Shown: positions 8,872 to 17,458, numbered from the stretch's first letter. The stretch: 45,779 bases of DNA from Anaerolineae bacterium (GCA_022842885.1 JALHOR010000041.1:1-45779), one strand, 5' to 3'. Notes: generated by a model from the sequence alone, not told the origin. Translations and numbers: made by a program.

Positions 8872-8896
8872 GAACCTTTAAAATACATTGTAGACC
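8861..8896. repeat. Second copy of the CGGTCTATAATGAA palindrome, imperfect
   Basis: This copy shares the left arm CGGTCTATAATGAACC exactly with 7312-7327, but its right arm differs at several bases, leaving an imperfect inverted repeat. It overlaps the likely -10 region of proS. The two copies are in the same orientation and 1.5 kb apart. Confidence 0.7.
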
Positions 8897-8918
8897 AATG
8901 ATTAGGAGAGTATTCCTC

Positions 8919-10682
8919 ATGCGTATGAGCCGCCTGTTTGGTAAAACCCTGCGTGAAGCGCCCGCCGATGCCGATGTTGCCAGTCATCAACTACTGCTGC
9001 GTGCTGGCTATATTCGCCCCTTAAGCACGGGCATTTTTAGCAATTTGCCCTTGGGGCAGCGCGTGATGACCAAAATTGAAGCCATTATCCGCGCTGAAAT
9101 GGATGCTATTGGTGGGCAGGAAATGACCATGCCCGTGGTGCATCCGGCGAGTTTGTGGCAGGAGACCGGACGGTGGTACGCGATTGGCTCTGAATTGACG
9201 CGCTTTAAAGACCGCGCTGACCGCGATATGGTCTTGGCGATGACGCATGAAGAAGTCGTCACCGATTTGGCGCGGCGCGAAATTAATTCGTATCGGCAAT
9301 TGCCCATGCTCATTTATCAGATTCAGACCAAGTGGCGCGACGAACCCCGTGCGCGTGGCGGTTTGATTCGGGTGCGCGAATTTACGATGAAAGACAGCTA
9401 TAGTCTGGATATCGACGAAGCTGGACTTGATGAACAGTACCGAGCGCATTATCAGGCGTATTTTAATATTTATCATCGCTGCGGCTTGCCTGTGATTGCG
9501 GTGGCATCGGATACGGGTATGATGGGTGGCAAACTGGCACATGAATATATGTACCTGACGCCCATCGGTGAAGACACGCTCATGGTGTGCGAAGCTACCG
9601 GTTATGCTGCTAACCGTGAAGTGGCGCGATTTATGAAACCCGCTGCCGAACCCGAATCGCTGCTCCCTCTCGAAAAAATTGCTACGCCCAATACCAAAAC
9701 GATAGACGCCCTTGCTGAATTTTTGAGTATTCCCAAAGCCAAAACTGCCAAAGCCGTGTTTATGGTCGCTACACTGATAGAAAACGATGCCAAAGTCGAG
9801 CGCTTCGTCTTTGTGGTCATTCGCGGCGATATGGATGTGAACGAAGTCAAACTCAAAAATGCGTTGAGTGCTACTGATTTGCGTCCGGCGACCGATGATG
9901 AAATTCGGGCGATTGGGGCAGTGCCGGGCTATGGCTCACCTGTCGGCGTCAAAAATTGCCTGATTGTGGTGGATGATGCAGTGCCAACATCGCCGAATCT
10001 GGTGGCGGGCGCGAATGACGATGGGTATCACTATTTGAACGTCAACAGCGGGCGCGATTATCAACCGAATATTGTGGCAGATGTGGCATTGGCACGCGCT
10101 GGCGATAGGACGCCGGATGGGGCAGGTATTTTACAGGAAGGGCGTGGCGTGGAAGTGGGCAACATTTTTAAATTAGGGACACGCTACAGTGCCGCCATGG
10201 GCGCGACCTTTTTGGATGCATCTGGCAAAGCCCAACCGATTATCATGGGGTCGTATGGCATTGGCGTGGGGCGCTTGCTGGCGTGCCTTGCCGAAGAATA
10301 TCATGATGATTTTGGGCTGATGCTGCCCATATCGATTGCGCCGTATCAGGTGCATTTGGTGGTGCTTCCCGGCGACAATACCACCCAAGTCGCCGAAACG
10401 TTGTATGCCGAGTTGCACGCCGCCGGAATCGAAGTGCTGTTTGATGACCGCGATGAACGGGCGGGTGTGAAATTTAATGATGCGGATTTAATCGGTGTGC
10501 CGCTGCGCCTGACCATTAGCGCCAAATCATTGGAAAAAGGTGGCGCGGAATTTAAACGCCGCAGCGAAAAAGAGGCGCACATTCTGTCGCTGGATAGCGT
10601 GATTCAAACGGTGCAATCTGAAATCACGGCGCTGCAAGCGGCATTGGCGGCAAAGGTGACACAGGTTGAATATCGAGTGTAG
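8919..10682 (+). CDS. proS: Prolyl-tRNA synthetase, bacterial type 1 with editing domain
   Basis: A class II aminoacyl-tRNA synthetase that charges tRNA-Pro. The 587 residues match the bacterial form: class II motif 2 region (RARGGLIRVREFTMKDSYSLD, near residue 140), an inserted editing (INS) domain between about residues 215 and 395 that removes mischarged Ala, motif 3 (GSYGIGVGRLLA) and a C-terminal anticodon-binding domain. The ATG at 8919 is 10 bases after AGGAG (8904-8908); an upstream in-frame ATG at 8898 precedes that site and is unlikely. A second, unrelated-type proS lies 2.8 kb downstream, so function may be split or redundant. No T-box leader was seen. Confidence 0.95.
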   Translation: MRMSRLFGKTLREAPADADVASHQLLLRAGYIRPLSTGIFSNLPLGQRVMTKIEAIIRAEMDAIGGQEMTMPVVHPASLWQETGRWYAIGSELTRFKDRADRDMVLAMTHEEVVTDLARREINSYRQLPMLIYQIQTKWRDEPRARGGLIRVREFTMKDSYSLDIDEAGLDEQYRAHYQAYFNIYHRCGLPVIAVASDTGMMGGKLAHEYMYLTPIGEDTLMVCEATGYAANREVARFMKPAAEPESLLPLEKIATPNTKTIDALAEFLSIPKAKTAKAVFMVATLIENDAKVERFVFVVIRGDMDVNEVKLKNALSATDLRPATDDEIRAIGAVPGYGSPVGVKNCLIVVDDAVPTSPNLVAGANDDGYHYLNVNSGRDYQPNIVADVALARAGDRTPDGAGILQEGRGVEVGNIFKLGTRYSAAMGATFLDASGKAQPIIMGSYGIGVGRLLACLAEEYHDDFGLMLPISIAPYQVHLVVLPGDNTTQVAETLYAELHAAGIEVLFDDRDERAGVKFNDADLIGVPLRLTISAKSLEKGGAEFKRRSEKEAHILSLDSVIQTVQSEITALQAALAAKVTQVEYRV

Positions 10683-10688
10683 AGACTG

Positions 10689-10781
10689 TTTCACCACAGA
10701 GGCACAGAGACCACTGAGGTTTCACAGAGAAAATCTTAACAAACCGCCAAGGCGCAAAGAACGCAGAGAAAATCATATCAA
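10689..10781. repeat. Dispersed CACAGAGG / GCAAAG repeat modules
   Basis: Two modules of the dispersed family lie directly downstream of proS. One is of the CACCACAGAGGCACAGAG type ending CAGAGAAAA; the other is of the CGCCAAGGCGCAAAG type ending GCAGAGAAAA. The remaining space to the NYN gene holds a small palindrome and AT-rich sequence. Confidence 0.8.
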
Positions 10782-10825
10782 GACGACGGGGACACGCCCT
10801 CGCCCCTATGTGCTATATCAGGGTA

Positions 10826-10845
10826 GGGCGCGATTTATCGCGCCG
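10826..10845. repeat. Palindromic GGCGCGA repeat
   Basis: GGCGCGA (10827-10833) pairs with TCGCGCC (10838-10844) around a TTTA loop. Related GC-rich palindromes occur at 34707-34782, 36750-36771 and 40771-40790. It probably belongs to a REP-like family. Confidence 0.65.
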
Positions 10846-10978
10846 ACAATAATTTTGACTAAATTCTGAAGTGATTTTATTAATAATGAGTCAAAAAAAT
10901 TAACTATGAAACATACGAATTTGATGTAATATAATTTAAATTGGGCAAACTGCCCCTAAGAAAAGAGTCCTGTAAATT

Positions 10979-11980
10979 ATGAACGATGTTCGACTATTTG
11001 CACTGCTGATTGATGGTGACAATATCCAAGCTTCATTTATTCCACAAATATTGAAAAAAATCGCTGAATATGGCAAGACTATTATTAAGAAAGTCTACTT
11101 AAATAAATCCTCTTTGATACACTGGGAAGAAATCATAAATGAGTATTCTCTGGAGGCTATCTGGGTACCTAATAATACAAAAGGTAAAAATGCCTCTGAT
11201 ATAGCCCTTGTCATTGATGCAATGGATTTACTTTATAATCGAGAAAATCTTACAGGTTTTTGTATCGTGTCTAGCGATAGTGATTTTACTGGTTTAGCGC
11301 GATATATTGTAGCGAAGGAAAAAATAGTGTTCGGGATTGGAGATGATAAAACACCCAGAGCATTTGTTAATGCTTGTTCAGGATTTACTTATACTGAAGA
11401 CTTACCAAAGCCCCAATCACAGCTTGAACAACCTCAAAACCTTCCTAACAACGAACAAGATGAACCTCGTGATACGGATACTGAAACATTTGAGAATCTG
11501 TTTATTCAAGCCTACGAAATAACCTCTAAAAATAACGAAGGTTGGGCACAGCTTACTGAAATAAAAGAAAGTATGAAATCTGTAGATAATCAATTTCAAT
11601 CAAGAGCTTACCAAAATGGGCGAAAACTTGCAGAAAAAGCCAAGTCTTTAGCCCAAATTTATCCCAAGGGCATAATTGAAATAAATGAAAAATTAGATGG
11701 TAAACCTGTTATTCATTATATCCGCATAGATTATGATGCTTTTATGTTTTTTCATGCTTGTAAAAAAAACTCTTCGAGAGAACGAGATGGTTGGATGTTA
11801 TTATCCACTATCGGAGATGCCTTGGCAAAATATCCAGCCTATGGAAATGGATTTAGTTATCGTGGCAGAAAGCAACTTCTAAAAATAGTTGCAGAAATGA
11901 TGAAAGATTATCCAGATGTGATTGACATTAGAGAAGAAACTGATGGAAAAACAAAGATTTATCTTATTCGTGTAAAATAA
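10979..11980 (+). CDS. NYN-domain RNase-like protein with two OST-HTH (LOTUS) domains
   Basis: This 333-residue protein has an N-terminal NYN (LabA/PIN-like) nuclease domain, residues about 1-135. Visible acidic residues are D12 and D14 in LLIDGDNIQ, D in GKNASDIALVIDAMDLL and the SSDSDFTGLARYI motif. A charged Gln/Asp-rich linker follows (about 138-170), then two OST-HTH/LOTUS winged-helix domains (about 171-252 and 255-333), each beginning with a GW or DGW motif and ending in a YxIRxx strand. NYN-LOTUS proteins are RNA-binding, metal-dependent nucleases; the RNA target is unknown. It is clearly more AT-rich than its neighbours, which suggests horizontal acquisition. A TATAAT at 10930-10935 may be its -10 box. 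Confidence 0.88.
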   Translation: MNDVRLFALLIDGDNIQASFIPQILKKIAEYGKTIIKKVYLNKSSLIHWEEIINEYSLEAIWVPNNTKGKNASDIALVIDAMDLLYNRENLTGFCIVSSDSDFTGLARYIVAKEKIVFGIGDDKTPRAFVNACSGFTYTEDLPKPQSQLEQPQNLPNNEQDEPRDTDTETFENLFIQAYEITSKNNEGWAQLTEIKESMKSVDNQFQSRAYQNGRKLAEKAKSLAQIYPKGIIEINEKLDGKPVIHYIRIDYDAFMFFHACKKNSSRERDGWMLLSTIGDALAKYPAYGNGFSYRGRKQLLKIVAEMMKDYPDVIDIREETDGKTKIYLIRVK

Positions 11981-12038
11981 CTTTTCGAATTACCAAGTAA
12001 GATAGGAGCAAGGGTGTACCCTTACCTGTTGGGAATAA

Positions 12039-12291
12039 TTTTCTTGGCGCTCTTGACTTGGCGGTTCAAAAATAGGGTAGTTAGCATCGGTTAAAAACTG
12101 CTGCCAGCATTTTTCAGGGAAACCGATAAATCGGTTAGGATTTGCCTTATTTTCTCTGTGAAATCTCTGCGCCCTCGGTGTCTCAGTGGTTCAAAAGGTT
12201 TTTCTTCGTGTGCTTTGTGTCCTTTGTGGTTCAATGGTTTTTATATTTTCTCTGTGAAACCTCTGTGGTCTCGATGTCTCTGTGGTGAAAT
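12039..12291. repeat. Mosaic repeat: four dispersed modules plus an ACCGATAAATCGGT element
   Basis: Read on the minus strand, this segment contains one CGCCAAG/GCGCCAAG module (12039-12071), two CACAGAG-type modules (about 12149-12193 and 12245-12291) and one CACGAAG/CACAAAG-type module (about 12199-12235). The first two are separated by a CATCGGTT...AACCGATAAATCGGTT segment (12085-12145) that recurs near 36829-36885. The gap between the NYN gene and the aldo/keto reductase is otherwise empty of genes. Confidence 0.8.
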
Positions 12292-12346
12292 AGATAATCC
12301 AGTTAAAATATCCCCGAAGTGTTTTTCACCACAGGGGGATTTTTTC

Positions 12347-13378
12347 ATGGAATATCGGTTATTAGGTGGGTCGGGATTTAAGGTGCCGGTGCTGAGTTTT
12401 GGCACGGCGACGTTTGGCGGCAAAGGTGATTTTTTCCGGGCGTGGGGCAGCAGCGATGTGGCAGAAGCGTCGCGTATTATAGACATTTGCCTCGAAGCCG
12501 GGTTGACGCTGTTTGATACGGCTGATGTGTACTCGAATGGGCTGTCCGAAGAAATTTTAGGGCAAGCCATCGTCGGGCGGCGCGACAAAGTGCTGCTCTC
12601 CACCAAAGCCACCTTCGGCATGAGCGATGACCCTAACGATGCTGGTTCATCGCGCTATCACCTCATCAAATCATGCGAGAATAGCTTGCGGCGGCTGAAA
12701 ACCGATTATGTGGATATTTATCATCTGCATGGGTTTGATGCCCTGACGCCCTTAGACGAAACGTTACGCACGCTGGATAATCTCGTGCAAAGCGGCAAAG
12801 TGCGCTATTTGGCATGTTCTAATTTTTCCGGCTGGCATTTGATGAAATCACTGGCGATATGCGATAGATACGGCTGGACGAAATACGCCGCGCATCAAGC
12901 CTATTATTCGCTCATCGGGCGCGAATACGAATGGGAACTCATGCCGTTGGCGCTTGACCAGAATATTGGCACACTCGTGTGGAGTCCGCTGGCAGCCGGG
13001 CGCTTAAGTGGCAAATTCCGGCGCACCAACCCCATGCCCGCCGAAAGCCGCATCGCGCAAGGCGGCGGCGAAGGACCCGAACTGCCCAAAGACTGGTTTT
13101 ACAATTTAATTGATGTGCTGGATGAAATCGCCGCCGAAACAGGCAAAACCGTCGCCCAAGTCGCCCTCAATTGGGTGTTGCAGCGCCCCACCGTTGCCAG
13201 CCTCATCATTGGCGCTCGCACTGAAGCACAACTACACGAAAATTTGGGTGCTGTCGGTTGGCATTTATCCACCGACCACATCAAAAAATTGGATATTGCC
13301 AGCCAGCGCGACATGATTTATCCCTATTGGCATCAAAGCCATTTTGACCGCAATCCCTTTCCGGTGCCGTATTATTAA
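12347..13378 (+). CDS. Aldo/keto reductase
   Basis: A 343-residue NAD(P)H-dependent TIM-barrel oxidoreductase. The catalytic tetrad is complete: D57 in LFDTAD, Y62, K87 in LSTKATF and H128 in YHLHGFD. The N-terminal beta-hairpin (MEYRLLGGSGFKVPVLSFGT) and the C-terminal cofactor-binding motif SLIIGARTEAQLHENL fit the large AKR group acting on aldehydes, ketones or sugars. The ATG at 12347 is chosen because AGGGGG (12333-12338) lies 8 bases upstream; upstream codons in frame run through a repeat. Physiological substrate unknown. Confidence 0.92.
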   Translation: MEYRLLGGSGFKVPVLSFGTATFGGKGDFFRAWGSSDVAEASRIIDICLEAGLTLFDTADVYSNGLSEEILGQAIVGRRDKVLLSTKATFGMSDDPNDAGSSRYHLIKSCENSLRRLKTDYVDIYHLHGFDALTPLDETLRTLDNLVQSGKVRYLACSNFSGWHLMKSLAICDRYGWTKYAAHQAYYSLIGREYEWELMPLALDQNIGTLVWSPLAAGRLSGKFRRTNPMPAESRIAQGGGEGPELPKDWFYNLIDVLDEIAAETGKTVAQVALNWVLQRPTVASLIIGARTEAQLHENLGAVGWHLSTDHIKKLDIASQRDMIYPYWHQSHFDRNPFPVPYY

Positions 13379-13470
13379 AATTGGCGCATAAACACGATAT
13401 ACGGCTCATGCCGATTGCAGTTATAATGGGCGGATTATGATTTCTGTTTGTATAAGAGGATATAATCGGC

Positions 13471-14910
13471 ATGTCTAAACAGGGTGTCACACCACAAAGC
13501 GAAGATTTCTCCAAATGGTATAACGAGATTGTCTATAAAGCGGATTTAGCCGCCCAAACCGAAGTGCGCGGTTGCATCATCATCAAGCCCTATGGCTATG
13601 AAATTTGGGAAGGCATCAAAAGTGGCTTGGATCGGCGCTTCAAAGCCACCGGACATCAGAATGCCTATTTCCCGTTGTTCATCCCAGAAAGTTATCTCAA
13701 GCGCGAAGCCGAACATGTGGAAGGCTTCAGCCCCGAACTTGCCATCGTAACGATCGCCGGGGGCAAAGAGCTAGAAGAACGGTTGGTGGTGCGCCCCACA
13801 TCAGAAACGGTTATCGGCAAAGCCTTCAGCGAATGGATTCAATCGTATCGGGATTTGCCGCTGCTGATTAATCAGTGGGCGAATGTGGTGCGTTGGGAAC
13901 TTCGCACGCGCCCATTCTTACGCACGACAGAATTTTTGTGGCAAGAGGGGCATACGGCTCATGCCACTGAAGCTGAAGCCGAAGCCGAGACGCTGCAAAT
14001 GCTTGATGTCTACGCGGATATGGCGATGAACGATGCCGCTGTTCCGGTGATTAAGGGGCAAAAGAGCAATATTGAACGTTTTGCCGGGGCATTACGCACT
14101 TATACGATAGAAGCGATGATGCGCGATAAGAAGGCATTGCAATCCGGCACGAGCCATAACTTAGGACAAAATTTTGCCAAGGCATTTGAAATTCGGTATC
14201 TCGACCCTGCCAACGAACAGCAGTATTGCTGGACAACTTCGTGGGGCTTAAGCACGCGCATGGTGGGGGCGGTTGTTATGACGCATGGTGATGATACCGG
14301 GCTGCGCTTGCCGCCCAAACTTGCGCCGATTCAAGTGGCGATTGTGCCGATTTACAAGAATGATGATGAAAAAGCCGCCGTGCATGATACCGTGCAGCGT
14401 ATCGCCAAAGAACTGACTGCCGCTGATATTCGTATCACCATAGACTGGCGTGACCAGAGTCCCGGCTTTAAATTTAACGATTGGGAGATGCGTGGTGTCC
14501 CGATTCGCATGGAAATTGGTCCCAAAGATGTCGAGAAAAATAATGCCGTGTTAGCGCGGCGCGATATTCCGGGCAAAGAGGGCAAGCAGTTCGTCCCGCA
14601 AGCCGGCATTGTAAACGCGGTCAAAACATTGTTGGCGCATATCCAGCAGAATTTGTTTCAGCAAGCCGAAGATTTCCGCGATGGCAATATCCACGATGTC
14701 AAAAATTATGATGAGTTCAAGCAAGTGATTGAAGCGGGCAATTGGGCGCGGGGTTGGTGGGCAGCGTCTGATGCTGATGAACGCCGCGTGAAAGAAGAAA
14801 CCGGCGCAACGCTGCGCTGCCTGCCATTTGACCAGCCCGGTGGCACAGGACAGTGCTTCTTGACTGGGGCAACTGCGCCGCGAGTGGCATTGTTTGCGAA
14901 AGCATATTAA
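13471..14910 (+). CDS. proS: Prolyl-tRNA synthetase, type 3 (archaeal/eukaryote-like, no insertion editing domain)
   Basis: A second class II synthetase for proline, 479 residues, of the archaeal/eukaryotic architecture. The catalytic core starts directly (SEDFSKWYNEIVYKADLA, GCIIIKPYGYEIWE), with motif 2 RTRPFLRTTEFLWQEGHTAH, the WGLSTRMVGAVVMTHGDDTGL region, an anticodon-binding domain and a distinctive C-terminal domain ending in KAY. The Tyr C-terminus is typical of this form. There is no INS editing domain. An AAGAGGA ribosome site (about 13453-13459) precedes the ATG. A TATAAT at 13422-13427 may be the -10 box. A strong terminator follows. Co-existence with the type 1 gene 2.8 kb upstream is unusual. 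Confidence 0.95.
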   Translation: MSKQGVTPQSEDFSKWYNEIVYKADLAAQTEVRGCIIIKPYGYEIWEGIKSGLDRRFKATGHQNAYFPLFIPESYLKREAEHVEGFSPELAIVTIAGGKELEERLVVRPTSETVIGKAFSEWIQSYRDLPLLINQWANVVRWELRTRPFLRTTEFLWQEGHTAHATEAEAEAETLQMLDVYADMAMNDAAVPVIKGQKSNIERFAGALRTYTIEAMMRDKKALQSGTSHNLGQNFAKAFEIRYLDPANEQQYCWTTSWGLSTRMVGAVVMTHGDDTGLRLPPKLAPIQVAIVPIYKNDDEKAAVHDTVQRIAKELTAADIRITIDWRDQSPGFKFNDWEMRGVPIRMEIGPKDVEKNNAVLARRDIPGKEGKQFVPQAGIVNAVKTLLAHIQQNLFQQAEDFRDGNIHDVKNYDEFKQVIEAGNWARGWWAASDADERRVKEETGATLRCLPFDQPGGTGQCFLTGATAPRVALFAKAY

Positions 14911-14925
14911 TCAATTCTTAACATC

Positions 14926-14949
14926 GGCGGGTGATACTGCCCGCCTTTT
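14926..14949 (+). terminator. Rho-independent terminator after type 3 proS
   Basis: GGCGGG (14926-14931) pairs with CCCGCC (14940-14945) over an 8-base loop and is followed by TTTT, 15 bases after the proS stop. Confidence 0.8.
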
Positions 14950-15114
14950 GTCCTAATTTTTGATAAAGATAAAGAAAAAATTAATGACCGTGAACCTAGA
15001 ATTGATAATAAATCATTAAAACATTGCGTTTTGCCTTTACAGCTTTTCTGGAAAACGTTTACACTAAATTATGAAAAATCTTTAACAGGACTGTATCGTG
15101 AAATTAATTGTGAT

Positions 15115-15291
15115 GTATTGTACAATACGTCGCAATCGAGTTTAGTGGTTTTCCACTGTTGCGACGTTTTCACCACAATGCTAGACTCACAATCATCGAA
15201 CATTAGTCTAATATTGCCTGCTGCAACGTTGTAAATTAATGATGTACTCCCAAGCGGGAGACGCACAATGCTCGTTGTTATCCATAACAAC
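15115..15291 (+). promoter_or_regulatory. Palindrome-rich leader before the tandem-NYN gene
   Basis: Five inverted repeats stand in 180 bases: a perfect 14-bp palindrome GTATTGTACAATAC (15115-15128); a two-part hairpin ACGTCGCAA/TTGCGACGT (15127-15135, 15159-15167) enclosing AGTGG-TTTT-CCACT and followed by TTTT; TAGACT/AGTCTA (15182-15187, 15205-15210) extended by CAAT/ATTG; CTCCC-AAGC-GGGAG (15247-15260); and GTTGTTAT-CC-ATAACAAC (15274-15291). The rest of the 406-base gap is AT-rich. The arrangement suggests a structured 5' leader, a small RNA or operator sites. No known riboswitch family was recognised. Confidence 0.6.
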
Positions 15292-15316
15292 CAGCAGCGA
15301 TTTTTAGGAATAGATA

Positions 15317-17449
15317 ATGGCAGCTTATTTAATTGTCGATGTGGATGATTTGCTCCAGCGTTTCCAAGATCGGAGCATGTCCATAGATTTGCAGGAATTG
15401 GCAGTCGGATTGCGGGGTGGTGCGGCGCTGGCAGCCGGGTTGGTCAGCGTAGAAAAACTCAAAGCCATTGCCGTTGCCAATTGGTCGTCATACTCCATTC
15501 GTCCGGGGAGTGTTGACCCACAGTACATTTTCAAAACTTCTGGCTACGAAGTGTTTGAAGTGCCGCATCGCAGTGTCCTTGCTGATGTCTTGATTACCCA
15601 TTACTTCGATTATGACCCCGACCCCATTGATGAGTTAATTTTGGCGACCACCAGTGGCGATTTGCTGCCGCTGATTCGGCGTATCAAGAAGACGCGCAGC
15701 GCCCGCATTCGGATGTGGGGGTCGGAAGATGTGCTAAAAGGCACTGAATTCGCCGATGAGATTATCTTCCAACCGTTGGAAACACTCTTAGGTATTCAGA
15801 CGAAAAATGTAGCAGTCTACGTTGACTTTGAAAATATTGCTATCAGCTTGAACGAACAAGGCTTCATCGTCAATCTTGACCATTTGATTGAGCGTTTTGT
15901 GGCACAAGCACGGGCGCATGGGCAAGTCGTTAAGATGGCGGCGTATGCACCATGGGGGCAGCGCGGCACTTTGCCACCACTGCTAGACCGTGCTGGGCGC
16001 GAAATTGCTGATGATGCCCCTAGTCGCATGATGATGGCGAATATTGACCCTGTGTTCAATTTGCCCGGTAAAAATAGTGCTGATGTTCGCATCGCCCGTG
16101 ATTTGATTACCGAAAGTGGGCATGGCGAATCAGCAGATGTCTATATTGTTGCCAGCGGCGATAGAGATTTTAATGATGTTATCAATACGCTGGCACAGCG
16201 CGGCAAACAGGTGATTATCTGGGGGGTGCGTGGCAGCACCAGCCGCCAACTGGAAAAACATCCCGCCGTCACGGTTGAATATATTGAAGACTTTACCAGT
16301 CTGCAAACCCATCAATCCCTTAGCAAAGCCCCTTTGCAGGATGTAGATAGTGAGACGTTCATCCCGTCACAGTGGTCAAGTGTTGTTATTCAGTTCAATC
16401 GCTTGGCAGAACAAAGTGATGAAATTACTGTCCATGCCTTGCTCGACCAATTGCAGCGTGTGGGGGTTGCGGCTTCTGTAGAACGTGGGACAGATTTAAT
16501 ATCGCAGGCAATCTCGTTAGGGCTGCTGCGCTTGGTTAATAATCAGGGCATTGTTGCCTTGAATCAGCGGCATCCGATTGTTGAAAAGACGTGCATCATC
16601 CAATCATCGATTATGCGGCGGGTGGCGAATACGCTCAAAGTGCGGGGTTGGGAATACGTCAATTATGGCTTTTTGCTCAATGGGTTGCAAATGGAACGCG
16701 AGTTAAGTCGTCCGGGCATGAATTTGGATGACCAGTGGCGTTCTCATTGGATTGATGCCCTCGTGCGCGAACAGATTTTGCAGCGCGAATTGGTGCCGCA
16801 TCGCCATAATCCTGATGATTTAGTGCCAGTCATTCGCTTGCCCGATGATTACCCCAATACTGAGCCAACTGGCATCTTGACAGATGAACCTAATCCGCAA
16901 GTGCCGGATGAGGATAATTGGGCGGGCATGTCGCTGACCCAATTTGCCACGATAGATGCTCAGGCAGCCGAGATGTCGGTGCGGGTCATTGTCAGCGTGG
17001 AGCAGTTCACCAGTTTCCGTAATTTTGCGTGGTGTCCGTTAGGGAGTTTGCATCGGCGGTTGCGGGCATACGACACAGGCATGTCCTTCCAACGGGCAGT
17101 CGAATATTTGGAAGCGAATGGTGTTGTGATAGTGAGTGAATACGCCAATCCCCAAAGTCCGTACAATACCAAAGGCATTTCATTAACCGTCGAAGCGCCA
17201 TTGGCACAGACGATTTTGCTGCTGCGCGATAATTTTATTCGGCTGCTGCTGAGTCTGTATGAGCGAAATTTGCCTATCACGCCCCAGCGCGTCCAAGAAG
17301 AAGCGCCCGACCAAGACTGGCAAATCGAATTATGGCTTTCCATTATGGAAACTGAAAACGTTTTGAATGCGCTGCCGGGGCGCACCGGGCAGTACAGCCT
17401 GTTCCGCACGCACCATACCGTGAAATTGGTCGCCGGGGACAGCATGTAA
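15317..17449 (+). CDS. Tandem NYN-domain protein, putative RNase
   Basis: This 710-residue protein has two NYN (PIN-like) domains. The first (about 1-150) is degenerate but retains VDVDDLL and TTSGDLLPLIRRI. The second (about 163-335) has the full acidic set: D170 and E172-N173 in VYVDFENI, D256 in NSADVRIARDL, and D282/D284 in VASGDRDFNDV. The C-terminal half (about 345-710) is not a clear known domain; it looks like a series of winged-helix-like segments, for example VEYLEANGVVIVSEY. Single-strand RNA cleavage by the second domain is inferred from family knowledge. It lies just upstream of rpsO-pnp, in keeping with RNA metabolism. The start ATG follows TTTTTAGGAATAGATA. Confidence 0.85.
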   Translation: MAAYLIVDVDDLLQRFQDRSMSIDLQELAVGLRGGAALAAGLVSVEKLKAIAVANWSSYSIRPGSVDPQYIFKTSGYEVFEVPHRSVLADVLITHYFDYDPDPIDELILATTSGDLLPLIRRIKKTRSARIRMWGSEDVLKGTEFADEIIFQPLETLLGIQTKNVAVYVDFENIAISLNEQGFIVNLDHLIERFVAQARAHGQVVKMAAYAPWGQRGTLPPLLDRAGREIADDAPSRMMMANIDPVFNLPGKNSADVRIARDLITESGHGESADVYIVASGDRDFNDVINTLAQRGKQVIIWGVRGSTSRQLEKHPAVTVEYIEDFTSLQTHQSLSKAPLQDVDSETFIPSQWSSVVIQFNRLAEQSDEITVHALLDQLQRVGVAASVERGTDLISQAISLGLLRLVNNQGIVALNQRHPIVEKTCIIQSSIMRRVANTLKVRGWEYVNYGFLLNGLQMERELSRPGMNLDDQWRSHWIDALVREQILQRELVPHRHNPDDLVPVIRLPDDYPNTEPTGILTDEPNPQVPDEDNWAGMSLTQFATIDAQAAEMSVRVIVSVEQFTSFRNFAWCPLGSLHRRLRAYDTGMSFQRAVEYLEANGVVIVSEYANPQSPYNTKGISLTVEAPLAQTILLLRDNFIRLLLSLYERNLPITPQRVQEEAPDQDWQIELWLSIMETENVLNALPGRTGQYSLFRTHHTVKLVAGDSM

Positions 17450-17458
17450 TTTCCAGCA

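Noticed and set aside
8740..8918. T-box leader before type 1 proS
   Set aside because: No AGGGTGGNACCGCG T-box sequence or terminator/antiterminator pair is present.
12158..12346. N-terminal extension of the aldo/keto reductase
   Set aside because: It reads through repeat modules; the ATG at 12347 has a strong ribosome site and the family N-terminus.
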